From Rhodospirillaceae bacterium (GTDB lineage Bacteria > Pseudomonadota > Alphaproteobacteria > MPNO01 > UBA2964), in NCBI GenBank assembly GCA_018660305.1, contig JABJKO010000091.1:1-24196 (forward strand): a stretch of 24,196 nucleotides of DNA, written 5' to 3'. The position numbers and the translations under genes were made by a program. Below are positions 1-8,461 of this stretch, one piece after another (the first letter of the stretch is position 1; the number at the start of each line of letters is the position of its first letter). The notes beneath the pieces were generated by a model. That model worked only from the letters and a program-made list of their open reading frames with translations, did not search any database and was not told where the DNA came from.

Positions 1-1127
1 ATGGCGCCGCCCCAATCGGTCATGGAGTAGGGAATATTGACGTCCTGCACGATTCCCGGCTGCATGCGCTCGCAGAGCTCATAGATGGCCGCCTCGCGGA
101 TGGTGGTGTCGATATTGTGCTCGTCCATGGTGTGGACGCCGAGCGCGAAGATGATCGGCTTGGATTCCGGCGCTCGCGTTGTCACCGCTGTGCAATGGAA
201 GGTGGGCGCCTTATAGGCCTTACCCATATAGCCCGACCATTCGGGATGGAAATGATGCCGCCCCTGCTGGCCGGATTCTTCCGACTCCGCGGTCTCGAAG
301 CGGCGGTCACGCGGGTTCACATAGCCTTCCAGAACCACCTCGGCATCGGCCAGAGCCAGCGCATCCACAGTACGCGCCTTGACCATGCGCACCGGCGAGC
401 CCTGCAGGGCGCCTGCCACCGCGATCTCGTCGCAGCCTTCCGGCAGGATCACGTAATCGAACCCGGCGCCGGCCAGCATGGTGCAGCTCGGCGGCACGCC
501 GAAGCAGATGGTGATGGGCACCGGTTGGTCGGACTTGTAATAACGGCTGACCACCTGCCACATGTGAGAGCCGGGAGAGATCTGGAAGGTGCCCACATCG
601 CCCCAGCGGAAATTCATCCGGTTGTAACCCAGGTCGGTACCGCCCTGGAAATGGTCGCCGGTGATACAGCGGATACCGGATCCGACCGTCAGTTCCGGCT
701 CGTACTCGGTGTGGCGGACCGGCACGATATAATCGTTCACGTCGTTGGGCTTTTCGATCACCACTTCCTGGACCGGCGCGTCCTTCTGGTCGATCACCAC
801 ATGCGGGATGGGATTGCGCAGCGCGTCGGCCGTCATCCGCGTGCGGGTCGCGTTGTCGGGCCAGCCGAACATCTTGTTGATGACGGTCTGGTCGCTCAGC
901 AGATTGGTGACCACACGGTTATTGGGCTTGCCCTTCACGTTGTTGAACAGGATCGGGCATCCGCCATCGAATTTTTTCTGCAGCGAAATAATTTCGAGAT
1001 CCGGGTCCACCTCCTTGTCGGTGACCACCAGATCGCCCTGTTCTTCGAGCCATTCCAGCGTGCCGCGCAGATCAAGAAGTTTTTTTGAAGGGGCGCCGGG
1101 GGCGGCGTCTTTACGTGCCGTGCTCAT
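1..1127 (-). CDS. UbiD-family prenyl-FMN-dependent decarboxylase (partial, C-terminus beyond window)
   Basis: About 375 residues are visible; the gene runs off the left edge with no stop. The start at 1127 is preceded by a GAGG box 7 nt upstream. UbiD enzymes decarboxylate (or carboxylate) aromatic or alpha,beta-unsaturated acids using prenylated FMN made by UbiX. Seen here: an N-terminal DLRGTLEWLEEQGDL segment like the UbiD opening (about residues 19-33), a YNRMNFR segment (168-174) at the cofactor-binding strand, and an AEVVLEG segment with glutamates at about 263 and 268. Together these match the family's Arg-Glu-Glu triad. A HPEWSGYMGKAYKAP stretch lies near 294-308. The substrate cannot be assigned: many paralogues act on phenolic acids. 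It is divergent from the hydrolase at 1260, with 132 bp between the starts that must hold both promoters. No ubiX is in view. The family call is secure; the specificity is not. Confidence 0.9.
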   Translation of the reverse strand, partial: MSTARKDAAPGAPSKKLLDLRGTLEWLEEQGDLVVTDKEVDPDLEIISLQKKFDGGCPILFNNVKGKPNNRVVTNLLSDQTVINKMFGWPDNATRTRMTADALRNPIPHVVIDQKDAPVQEVVIEKPNDVNDYIVPVRHTEYEPELTVGSGIRCITGDHFQGGTDLGYNRMNFRWGDVGTFQISPGSHMWQVVSRYYKSDQPVPITICFGVPPSCTMLAGAGFDYVILPEGCDEIAVAGALQGSPVRMVKARTVDALALADAEVVLEGYVNPRDRRFETAESEESGQQGRHHFHPEWSGYMGKAYKAPTFHCTAVTTRAPESKPIIFALGVHTMDEHNIDTTIREAAIYELCERMQPGIVQDVNIPYSMTDWGGA

Positions 1128-1259
1128 CACAATTCCTCAAGTTACAGATATTTCACATTGTCTAAGCGAACGGCCCGCCGCGCGCAAGTCGGCTCACTGG
1201 ACAGGCGCCAGAGGGTCCGGTATGTGGAGGATAAATATTTCGTGGCGTAGGAGGAAGCG

Positions 1260-2048
1260 GTGAAAGCACAGGTAAACGGCATATCGATCAACTACGAGGT
1301 CTCTGGAACGGAGGGAAAGCCGTGGATCACCTTCGCCCATGCGCTGTGCAATAATTTGACTCTGTGGGACGATCAGGAAGCGCTGCTCAGGGATGATTAC
1401 CGCATCCTGCGTTACGACCACCGCGGTCTCGGTCAGTCTGATGCGCCGGAAGGCCCCTATACGTTCCCCATGCTCCTCGCCGATGCCATCGGGCTGATGG
1501 ATCATGTGGGGGTGGACAAGACCCATTGGTGCGGGCTCTCCATCGGCGGCATGATGGGCTACGGCATGGCTCAGGAACACGGTGACCGGCTGTTGAGCCT
1601 GATCGCCTGCGATTCGCGCCCTGATGCACCACCGGACTATCAGGATTATTTCCAGCACCGTATCGATGTGGCCGCCGAGGAAGGCATGGAGGGTCTGGTG
1701 GAATCCACCATATCTCGCTGGTTCACACCGGAATCGGTGGAAGCCAATATCCCGGTCCTTGATAAGGTCCGCGCCATGATCCGCGGTACCGATCAGACCG
1801 GCCATGCGGGCTGCTGCCAGGCGCTGAAGACCCTCGCCTTTGGGTCGCGCCTTGGCGAGATCCGGGTGCCGACCCTGATTATGGGCGGGTCCAAGGACAA
1901 AGGCGCGCCGCCGGAGGCCCTGAGCGATGCCGCCGACGCCATTCCCGGCGCCAAACACGTGATGATCCCCGAGGCCGGGCATATTTCGAACCTGGAAAAC
2001 CCGACCGATTTCAACGCGGCCCTGAAAGCGTTTCTCGACGGGCTATAG
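1260..2048 (+). CDS. alpha/beta hydrolase, 3-oxoadipate enol-lactonase (PcaD)-like
   Basis: 262 residues, a normal length for this single-domain hydrolase family. The GTG start is chosen because a strong GGAGG (TAGGAGGAAGCG) lies directly upstream. The nucleophile elbow GLSIGG places the serine at residue 94. The likely acid is Asp213 in GGSKDKGAP and the base His241 in PEAGHISNLENP. The YDHRGLGQSDAPEGPY segment (52-67) closely resembles 3-oxoadipate enol-lactonases of the protocatechuate branch, but the same look is shared by other C-C and ester hydrolases. No other pca gene is in the window, so the lactonase function is tentative. It is cytoplasmic, with no signal peptide. The divergent UbiD decarboxylase suggests that both act on aromatic or dicarboxylic acid intermediates; this is inference. 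Confidence 0.82.
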   Translation: MKAQVNGISINYEVSGTEGKPWITFAHALCNNLTLWDDQEALLRDDYRILRYDHRGLGQSDAPEGPYTFPMLLADAIGLMDHVGVDKTHWCGLSIGGMMGYGMAQEHGDRLLSLIACDSRPDAPPDYQDYFQHRIDVAAEEGMEGLVESTISRWFTPESVEANIPVLDKVRAMIRGTDQTGHAGCCQALKTLAFGSRLGEIRVPTLIMGGSKDKGAPPEALSDAADAIPGAKHVMIPEAGHISNLENPTDFNAALKAFLDGL

Positions 2049-2065
2049 CTCGAACACATAACTCT

Positions 2066-2159
2066 CGTCATGCCCGGACCCAAGTGCGCTTCACGCCCAT
2101 GGCCGGGCATCCAGAAGACAATTCGAGACTGGATTGCCGGGTCACGCCCGGCAATGACG
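2066..2159. repeat. dispersed palindromic intergenic repeat, copy 1
   Basis: The element is flanked by inverted CGTCAT and ATGACG ends and contains two hairpins: ATGCCCGG with CCGGGCAT, and ATTGCCGGG with CCCGGCAAT. A short CCAG/CTGG stem lies between them. It has the same modular order as the copy at 12949-13024 but in reverse orientation. It shares an exact 31-nt stretch (2075-2105) with the copy at 15075-15177. It resembles the small intergenic palindromic repeats common in alphaproteobacterial genomes. Confidence 0.8.
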
Positions 2160-2182
2160 CGGAGTGGGAGGCGCTGTTTCGA

Positions 2183-2950
2183 ATGGAGACCGACTTCCTC
2201 GGCGTTCCCGACATGGACGCGCTGGTCTTCTGCCTGCTTGCGATAGCGTCGTTCTGTACGGCGCTGTTCGGTATGATCACCGGTGCCGGCGGCGGGCCCA
2301 TCCTGCTGGCGCTGATGGCCATGGTGCTGCCGCCGGCGATCCTGATTCCGGTTCATACGGTGGTTCAGCTTGGGGTCGGTTCCAGCCGGGTTGTCCTGCT
2401 GCGCAGTTTTATCCTGTGGCCCACCATGGTGCCCTTTATCGCCGGCAGTATCGTCGGCGCTGCCGCCGGGGCACCGATTTTTGTCAGCCTGCCGGGTGCG
2501 GCGCTTCAGGCCATCGTCGGTGCATTCATTCTGCTGATCGCCTGGATGCCCGAATTTGGCCGTGTGGGGCCCGAAAAAGGCCGCTTCGCGTTCCTCGGCC
2601 TCATCGCCACCTTCCTTGGCATGTTCGTCAGCTCCACCGGATCCATGATCGCGCCGTTTGTTGCCAGTATTAGCCCCGAACGGCGGCACTATGCCGCCAC
2701 CACCTCGATCCTGATGGCCATGACGCACATCATAAAGCTTGTGACCTTCGGGCTGATGGGGTTTGCCATCGGCGCGTATCTTCCGCTGATGGGCGCCATG
2801 GTAGGGACCGCCTTTCTCGGCAATTTGGTGGGCAGACGCGTCCTTGTGCGCATGCCCGAGCATGTCTTCCGCATTCTCCTGAAGACGCTTCTGACGATCC
2901 TCGCGCTTCGTCTTCTCTGGGTCGCGGCACGGGATGGCGGGGTTTTTTGA
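2183..2950 (+). CDS. TauE/SafE family membrane protein (putative anion/sulfonate permease)
   Basis: 255 residues from the ATG at 2183, rich in hydrophobic helices: about seven or eight predicted membrane segments starting with ALVFCLLAIASFCTALFGMI near residue 13. The GAGGGPILLALMAMVLPP motif after the first helix and the similarly placed STGSMIAPFVASI motif in the second half are typical of the two pseudo-symmetric halves of TauE/SafE (DUF81) proteins. These are inner-membrane proteins proposed to move sulfonates, sulfite or organic anions; the true substrate is unknown. The frame stays open upstream to 2084, but that part lies inside the palindromic repeat and is unlikely to be coding. The ATG at 2213 is an alternative start, and no strong Shine-Dalgarno decides between them. 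The C-terminus ends in a short basic and aromatic tail. Confidence 0.85.
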   Translation: METDFLGVPDMDALVFCLLAIASFCTALFGMITGAGGGPILLALMAMVLPPAILIPVHTVVQLGVGSSRVVLLRSFILWPTMVPFIAGSIVGAAAGAPIFVSLPGAALQAIVGAFILLIAWMPEFGRVGPEKGRFAFLGLIATFLGMFVSSTGSMIAPFVASISPERRHYAATTSILMAMTHIIKLVTFGLMGFAIGAYLPLMGAMVGTAFLGNLVGRRVLVRMPEHVFRILLKTLLTILALRLLWVAARDGGVF

Positions 2951-3131
2951 GAGAAACCCGGGGATATCCGCGCCGGAAACCCTGTCCAATCAGCCAAAAT
3001 CAGCCTCCCAGCATACCCCTCGGTCCGAGTTTTTATGGGCTAAGAGCCTTTATTGGCTAATGCAGGGTTAACAACCCTTTCAGAAATAAAGAGTAGGAAA
3101 CATGGGCAGGTAAAACGCGAGGCGATTTCAA

Positions 3132-3395
3132 GTGATCCATTTCCGCTCAGCCATGCTCGGCTTACTTTTCTCTTTGTTTGCCGGCTCCATGGGCTTCGCT
3201 GGACAGCCGATTGGCATCGGTGCAAAAGCTCTGCTTCAGGCGAGCATGCAGAAGCACATCGACGAGAAGGAGGCCAATGTTGACTATTATTTGGCCCCAC
3301 GCGCCAATTCGTTCTTCGTATTTCGAGCGCTGGTGGATGAACGCAAGCCACTTGAGCGGTTGATGAAGGCCGCAAAAGTGTCGCGCATAGACTGA
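3132..3395 (+). CDS. small putative exported protein, unknown function
   Basis: 87 codons. The GTG start has GAGG 9 nt upstream; an in-frame ATG at 3153 would give a shorter form beginning directly at the hydrophobic stretch. The N-terminus has a signal-peptide-like segment (LGLLFSLFAGSMGFA, then G) followed by a charged region, with predicted cleavage near residues 23-24. The rest (QASMQKHIDEKEANVDYYLA and onward) shows no family I recognise. It ends 29 nt before the sensor kinase and on the same strand, so it may be co-transcribed and could be an accessory or ligand-related protein of that kinase. Lower GC content than the flanking metabolic genes matches the kinase. The evidence is position, start signal and signal-like N-terminus only, so it could be a chance frame. 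Confidence 0.45.
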   Translation: MIHFRSAMLGLLFSLFAGSMGFAGQPIGIGAKALLQASMQKHIDEKEANVDYYLAPRANSFFVFRALVDERKPLERLMKAAKVSRID

Positions 3396-3424
3396 TTGTG
3401 TGACGTCGTAAGCGCATCGAAGCC

Positions 3425-6400
3425 ATGTCAACCGATCTCCCTAGGGCTTCGTCCGTTCGCCCACGATTATTCCAAAGCTTATCCGCGAAGTTTCTACTCG
3501 TCCTAATTCCCGTATTCCTATTGATCTCGTTTATCGGGATGGTTTTCCTTGGCCAATTCGACCGCCGCGACGATGGCGACTCTTTAGCGACCCGCATAGG
3601 AAACCAGGCGGCCGGCGTTGCAGGGGCTATTGCCCGCCACGATGGGCAAAATCACCCGGCGCTTGCCCAGGATCTTATGGCGTCTCTGGCGTCCGATCGC
3701 GCCGTGACGTGCGTTGAGTACCGCGACACCCGGACAGATCGTCTTCTGGCTGCGATACCGCCCCGTATCGGATGCCAAAACAATGTCACCGGGCATCGCC
3801 TGGCGCTCCCCGTCGATGAAAGGGGAACCCATACTCTGCTTACTGTCTTTAGCGATGCAGAAATTGCCGCAAATGTGCAAGCGCGTCGCACGCTGGATTT
3901 GGTCCTCATCGCATTTGCATTCATTATTGCCACGATGTCCGCGCTGATCAGTTTCCGCTTAATCGTGGGCCGCCCGTTAAAACGACTGTACGCTTCCATA
4001 AAGCGGATATCCGATACCGGCGAACGCGTTCCGGTCAACGCGTCAGTCGGCGATGAATTAGGTCGGATTATCGCCGCATTTAACGAAATGCTCGAACGTG
4101 AGTCTCAGAGAGAGCAGCGTCTCGATGCGGCCAATTCCGAAATTACGGCGTTAAACCGTACTCTCGAAGACCGCGTGCGGGTACGCTCCGATGAATTGCA
4201 CGACAGCGAGCAACGCCTTCGGCATCTGATTGAGAGCTTTAGCTCCGGCATCTATATCCACGCCAAGTTCAAGCCGATCTACGCCAATCAAACGCTGCTC
4301 CGTATGTTTGGTTTCGACGGGCAGGATGATTTTCTTGCTATCGAGTCGACGGAAGTTTTGCTGGCGCCGGAGGAAAGGGACCGCATCTGGGGTTATCACC
4401 AGGCGCGTCTACGGGGCGATCCCGCGCCTACGGATTATGACTTTCTCGCACTCAAGAAAAACGGCGATAGATTTTACGTCAACAACAGATCGTTTGTCGT
4501 CGATTGGGACGGACAGGAAGCTGTCTGCACGACGCTTTTTGATGTAACGGAACGGCGGGAAACGGAGACCTCTCTGATAGAGCAGCAGCATCTGATGAGT
4601 TCCCTGCTGGAGAGGACCCAGGAAGGGTTCTGGTTTATCGACCTGGAGGGAAATACAACAGATGTGAACCCCGCCATGTGCAGGATTCTGGATCGTTCGA
4701 GGGAGGACATCGTCGGCAAAAATATTTTTGAATTTGTCGATGAGGAAAACGAGAAAATCTTTCACGATCAGATTGCGCGGCGGAAGAAGGGCCTCACCGG
4801 CGCGTATGAGATCAGTTTACAGCGGCCGGATGGCTCCAACCTTCCTTGTCTCAACAATGCGACGCCTCTTTTCAGGTCAGATGGCGAACGTAGTGGCTCG
4901 GTCGGGATGTGGACTGATATCTCCGAGATCAAGAGTACCCAACGCAGCCTGGAGCAGGAAAAGGAACGGGCGCAGGCGGCGAGTATTGCAAAATCCGAAT
5001 TCCTCGCAATCGTCAGCCATGAACTCAGGACCCCCATGAATGGTGTTCTCGGCATGGCCGGGCTTTTGCTGAGATCAGACCTGTCGGAAGAACAACGGCA
5101 CCGCATCGAAGTCATTAAGCAGTCAGGCGAGTCCCTGCTGGGTCTGCTCAACGACATTCTCGATATATCGAAAATCGAATCCGGCCATGTCGAGATCGAA
5201 ATCTCCCACTTCGACTTACGCGAAATGATGGAGGGTGTCGCGGCGCTCCTGCAATCGCGCGCTGAGCAGAAGGGGGTGGCTTACAGCACCCATATCGAAG
5301 CGGATGTGCCGGATATACTGGTGGGTGACCTGGCGCGGACCCAACAAATCCTGATCAACATTATCGGCAATGCGATCAAATTCACCGAGGCCGGCAGCAT
5401 TCGAGTATCCGTATCACAGGCGGCCATCGATCAAACCACCTCCGTCATCCGGTTTGAGGTTGCCGACACCGGGCCTGGCATCGGCGCGCCGGCCCAGAAT
5501 AAAATCTTTGAGAAATTCACGCAGGCTGATGCGTCGACCACCCGGCGTTTCGGCGGCACGGGGCTGGGCCTCGCCATCTCTCGGGAACTGGTCCAGTTGA
5601 TGGGGGGCGACATCGGGCTGGACAGTACTCCCGGTAAAGGATCGACTTTCTGGTTTACCGCCCCGTGCGAAATTGGCGATCGGAAAATCATCGCCGACGG
5701 ACCGGTGGCCGATGTTTCGGCGGATACCCGCGCCCTGCAGAATGGCCCGTATCTGCGTATCCTGGTGGCCGAAGACAACGCCGTGAATCAGGAGATTGCC
5801 CGGGATACGCTGGAGGCTGCCGGTCACGCTGTTGACATCGTCGCGAACGGTCTGGAAGCCGTCGGCGCGGTGCAGAGTTTCCCCTACGACATCGTGCTCA
5901 TGGATGTGCACATGCCTGAAATGGATGGGCCAACCGCAACCGGAAAAATTCGGGCCCTTCCCGGCGACATATCCGGTATTCCGATCATCGCCCTCACTGC
6001 AGACGCCATGGTCGGAGACAGGGAAAAGTTTCTGGCCGCCGGAATGAACGACTATGTGGCCAAGCCCTTTGATTTGCAGCAACTGCTCTCGAGTATAGCG
6101 CACTGCATGGGACAAACATTGCCGTATGATGAACCCGCGCCATCCGTCCATGCAGGTCGGGGCAGTGACGCTCCGGCCGATACCGGCCTGAGTCTAACAA
6201 CAATCGATCCCTTTATCGTCGGCCGCCCCGATCTATGGAAAAGGATTGTCGCGATCTATCTCAAAGATACGCCTACGAGCCTCGACGCGCTGGAACAGGC
6301 CCTGAGTGATGGCGATCCCGTGGCGATCCATCTGGCGGCCCATACCATAAAATCGGCCAGTGCCAACATAGGCGCGGTACGGCTTTCGAATTTGTGCCGA

Positions 6401-6544
6401 CAGCTTGAGGCAGCCGCCGGCGAGGCAAGGCTCGATACGGCAGCGGCGCTGATTACAGAAATACTTAGTGAATTTGACGTTGTTTCCGCCGCGCTCCTCG
6501 ATGATGGCACGGGCGAGGCTTTGGCTGAAAGATCCACCGCATGA
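3425..6544 (+). CDS. hybrid sensor histidine kinase (HAMP-PAS-PAS-HisKA-HATPase-REC-Hpt)
   Basis: 1039 residues. Two membrane helices (about 22-43 and 157-180) bracket a roughly 110-residue periplasmic sensor region with two cysteines (96 and 117). A HAMP linker (181-235), a coiled region and two PAS domains (about 262-378 and 386-505) follow. The HisKA phospho-acceptor is His532 in SHELRTPMNG. The ATPase N, G1 and G2 boxes are NIIGNAIKF, DTGPGIG and GTGLGLAIS. A receiver domain (about 777-895) has Asp827 in DIVLMDVHMPEMDG and Lys880. A C-terminal Hpt domain has His973 in HTIKSASANIG. It therefore has a full phosphorelay chain in one protein. It overlaps the next gene by 4 nt (ATGA), which suggests translational coupling. 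No strong Shine-Dalgarno precedes the ATG. The signal sensed is unknown. The name ArcB/BarA-like would describe the architecture only. Confidence 0.93.
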   Translation: MSTDLPRASSVRPRLFQSLSAKFLLVLIPVFLLISFIGMVFLGQFDRRDDGDSLATRIGNQAAGVAGAIARHDGQNHPALAQDLMASLASDRAVTCVEYRDTRTDRLLAAIPPRIGCQNNVTGHRLALPVDERGTHTLLTVFSDAEIAANVQARRTLDLVLIAFAFIIATMSALISFRLIVGRPLKRLYASIKRISDTGERVPVNASVGDELGRIIAAFNEMLERESQREQRLDAANSEITALNRTLEDRVRVRSDELHDSEQRLRHLIESFSSGIYIHAKFKPIYANQTLLRMFGFDGQDDFLAIESTEVLLAPEERDRIWGYHQARLRGDPAPTDYDFLALKKNGDRFYVNNRSFVVDWDGQEAVCTTLFDVTERRETETSLIEQQHLMSSLLERTQEGFWFIDLEGNTTDVNPAMCRILDRSREDIVGKNIFEFVDEENEKIFHDQIARRKKGLTGAYEISLQRPDGSNLPCLNNATPLFRSDGERSGSVGMWTDISEIKSTQRSLEQEKERAQAASIAKSEFLAIVSHELRTPMNGVLGMAGLLLRSDLSEEQRHRIEVIKQSGESLLGLLNDILDISKIESGHVEIEISHFDLREMMEGVAALLQSRAEQKGVAYSTHIEADVPDILVGDLARTQQILINIIGNAIKFTEAGSIRVSVSQAAIDQTTSVIRFEVADTGPGIGAPAQNKIFEKFTQADASTTRRFGGTGLGLAISRELVQLMGGDIGLDSTPGKGSTFWFTAPCEIGDRKIIADGPVADVSADTRALQNGPYLRILVAEDNAVNQEIARDTLEAAGHAVDIVANGLEAVGAVQSFPYDIVLMDVHMPEMDGPTATGKIRALPGDISGIPIIALTADAMVGDREKFLAAGMNDYVAKPFDLQQLLSSIAHCMGQTLPYDEPAPSVHAGRGSDAPADTGLSLTTIDPFIVGRPDLWKRIVAIYLKDTPTSLDALEQALSDGDPVAIHLAAHTIKSASANIGAVRLSNLCRQLEAAAGEARLDTAAALITEILSEFDVVSAALLDDGTGEALAERSTA

Positions 6545-7743
6545 CTGACGACCCCACAGAGACTCTCGATAAATTTTCCGGTGCCCTCGTTCTAGTGGTC
6601 GATGACGAGGGAACCCAGAGATTGCTGACCCGGGATACTCTGGAGCAGGACGGCTTCCGTGTTGAGGAGGCGCCGAGTGGCGAAATCGGCCTTGAACGGA
6701 TACGCGAATTACGCCCCGACCTGGTACTGCTCGATGTGATGATGCCGGGAATTGACGGCTTCGAGGTTTGCCGCCAGTTGCGCGCCGACCTGGAGATTTG
6801 CCACACACCGGTCATTATCATCAGCGGCCGGGAGGATACCGAAGACATCAACAAGGGTTTCGCCGTCGGTGCGACGGATTTCCTGACCAAGCCGGTCATC
6901 TGGAATTTGCTGCCCAGCCGGGTACGGTTCGTCCTCAGGACAAAGAGGCTTGAGCAGGATTTGCGTGCGGCGACGGAGGTGGCGGAAAGAGCCAGCGAGG
7001 CGAAATCCGCCCTTCTGGCGACCATGGGCCACGAGCTGAGGACTCCCCTGAACGCGATTATCGGCTTTTCCGACATGATGCGGCAATCGGCATGCGGCCC
7101 TCTTGGGTCGCCCCAATATGAAGAGTTTGTGGGCCATATGTACGATTCCGGCATGCGGCTTTCAAACGCCATCAATGCCATCCTTGAAATCGTCAGTTGC
7201 GAGGCGGGAACAATAGAGCTCGATCAACAGGAAATTGGCGTGGCCGGTCTGGTCGAATCGGTCGTGGCCCGCCTTGAGTCGGACGCCTCAGATCGCGGTA
7301 TCCGGATTGTAAACGACATTGTCGACACTGGTGTCTGCATCGATGGCGATGAGGCGCGCCTGCGGGACGCGCTTTACAATCTGGTGTCCAATGCCGTCAA
7401 ATTTACCGAGACGGGTGGTACTGTAACGGTCACGGCGACGCTCTCGGAAAGCGGCGAATTGGTCCTTGCCATCGCCGATACCGGTATCGGAATAACGGCC
7501 GAAGACCTGCCCCGGGTAATGAAACCCTTCGAGCAGGCCGACAGCAGTCTCAGCCGCCAGTATGAGGGGCTTGGGCTGGGCATACCGCTGGCAATAGCCG
7601 TGGCCCAGATGCATGGTGGCAATATCGATTATGAAAGTGACCTAGGGCGCGGCACCACCGTCCGAACTACTCTCCCTGCCCAGCGTATCACAATTTCCGA
7701 CGGCACCGTGCCAGCCCGCCGCGCCCAGCAAAACACCGGCTGA
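6541..7743 (+). CDS. response regulator-histidine kinase fusion (REC-HisKA-HATPase)
   Basis: 400 residues, soluble. The N-terminal receiver domain (about 15-135) has the acidic pair DD at 21-22, phospho-acceptor Asp65 in LVLLDVMMPG and Lys117 in LTKP. The kinase domain follows: His164 in MGHELRTPLNAIIGFS, the N box LYNLVSNAVKF (278-288), the G1 box DTGIGI and the G2 box GLGLGIPLA. The HisKA region with CGPLGSPQY resembles the alphaproteobacterial PleC/DivJ-type kinases, though the usual DILDMSKIEAG segment is changed to AILEIVSCEAG. Its start overlaps the upstream hybrid kinase stop (ATGA), so the two are probably made together. Asp65 is a natural recipient of phosphate from the upstream Hpt His973. 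There is no DNA-binding output domain, so the final effector must lie elsewhere. Confidence 0.92.
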   Translation: MTDDPTETLDKFSGALVLVVDDEGTQRLLTRDTLEQDGFRVEEAPSGEIGLERIRELRPDLVLLDVMMPGIDGFEVCRQLRADLEICHTPVIIISGREDTEDINKGFAVGATDFLTKPVIWNLLPSRVRFVLRTKRLEQDLRAATEVAERASEAKSALLATMGHELRTPLNAIIGFSDMMRQSACGPLGSPQYEEFVGHMYDSGMRLSNAINAILEIVSCEAGTIELDQQEIGVAGLVESVVARLESDASDRGIRIVNDIVDTGVCIDGDEARLRDALYNLVSNAVKFTETGGTVTVTATLSESGELVLAIADTGIGITAEDLPRVMKPFEQADSSLSRQYEGLGLGIPLAIAVAQMHGGNIDYESDLGRGTTVRTTLPAQRITISDGTVPARRAQQNTG

Positions 7744-7783
7744 AATTTTCGTCGACACCGGAATGTTTGCCGGATCGCCGCGG

Positions 7784-8308
7784 TCAGGCCGGGACTTTGT
7801 CGCGCGCTGGCTTCTTTGTCTTTTTCCTGGCTTTGGTTTTAGGCTTCAGCGTCTTGTCGCCCTTGCGCGCCGCGGCCTGATATTCCGCCATGGAGTCGCG
7901 GAACATGGCGTCGCGTTCGGGGAAGAAGCCCAGCTCCACATTGATACCATTGGGATCCTTGAGGAACACCTGGACCATCTTGGTGTCGAGATAGAGCCGG
8001 TCGGGATTGGCCTGGTAGGAAACGCCCATCTTGTCCATTCTGGCGATGGTTCCCTCCAGATCATGCCCGAAGAAGGCCACGTGATCGAGCCGGTTGCCCG
8101 CATCGAGGGTCTGATCCGGTCCGTCGCCGTTGCGCAGCGACAGATGGACAATGGGGTGGTCGGAACCGGGCACAAAAAGCCAATACCCGATGTTGCCGAA
8201 ATCCGGCCGTGCGCCGACATAGAGCCCAAGCACCCGTTCATAGAAATCGCGGGTTTCCTCGAGCTTGTCGGTCTGGATATTGATGTGATGCAGGCAGCTG
8301 ATGGTCAT
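7784..8308 (-). CDS. VOC/glyoxalase superfamily protein with lysine-rich tail
   Basis: 174 residues. The paired beta-alpha-beta-beta-beta modules of the vicinal-oxygen-chelate fold are recognisable. LHHINIQT with His8 opens the first module, LDHVAFFG with His76 opens the second, and Glu125 in DPNGINVELGF closes it, giving the expected metal ligands. Family members include glyoxalase I, fosfomycin resistance proteins and extradiol dioxygenases; the length and single pair of modules argue against an extradiol dioxygenase. The last 25 or so residues are unusually basic (KPKTKARKKTKKPARDK), a low-complexity tail outside the fold. AAAGGGAATAAG precedes the ATG. It converges with the kinase gene, 40 bp away. 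The substrate is unknown. Confidence 0.85.
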   Translation of the reverse strand: MTISCLHHINIQTDKLEETRDFYERVLGLYVGARPDFGNIGYWLFVPGSDHPIVHLSLRNGDGPDQTLDAGNRLDHVAFFGHDLEGTIARMDKMGVSYQANPDRLYLDTKMVQVFLKDPNGINVELGFFPERDAMFRDSMAEYQAAARKGDKTLKPKTKARKKTKKPARDKVPA

Positions 8309-8461
8309 CTTATTCCCTTTCCGCGACCAGATCCCATTGCATCCGGCGGCATCTCTAGTGGATAGACATGGGCTCTAATCTACCATCAGGAGACGGTCCC
8401 CGTCAGCTTGGAAAATGTCTGGTCTTTGGATACAGTAGGATGAATCTGTAAGGGCCCCTAT

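Noticed and set aside
117..1088. Long plus-strand open frame
   Set aside because: It is antisense to the UbiD gene, shows composition typical of antisense frames in high-GC DNA and matches no family.
2084..2182. Upstream extension of the TauE/SafE gene
   Set aside because: This part is translated from the dispersed repeat and is not part of the family N-terminus.
2938..2958. Terminator hairpin GGGTTT/AAACCC at the end of the TauE/SafE gene
   Set aside because: Only 6 bp, overlaps the stop codon, and lacks a T-run downstream.
1793..2989. Long minus-strand open frame of 398 codons
   Set aside because: It runs antisense through the hydrolase end, a palindromic repeat and the TauE/SafE gene; its composition (very rich in Arg, Gly, Asp, His) is non-protein-like.
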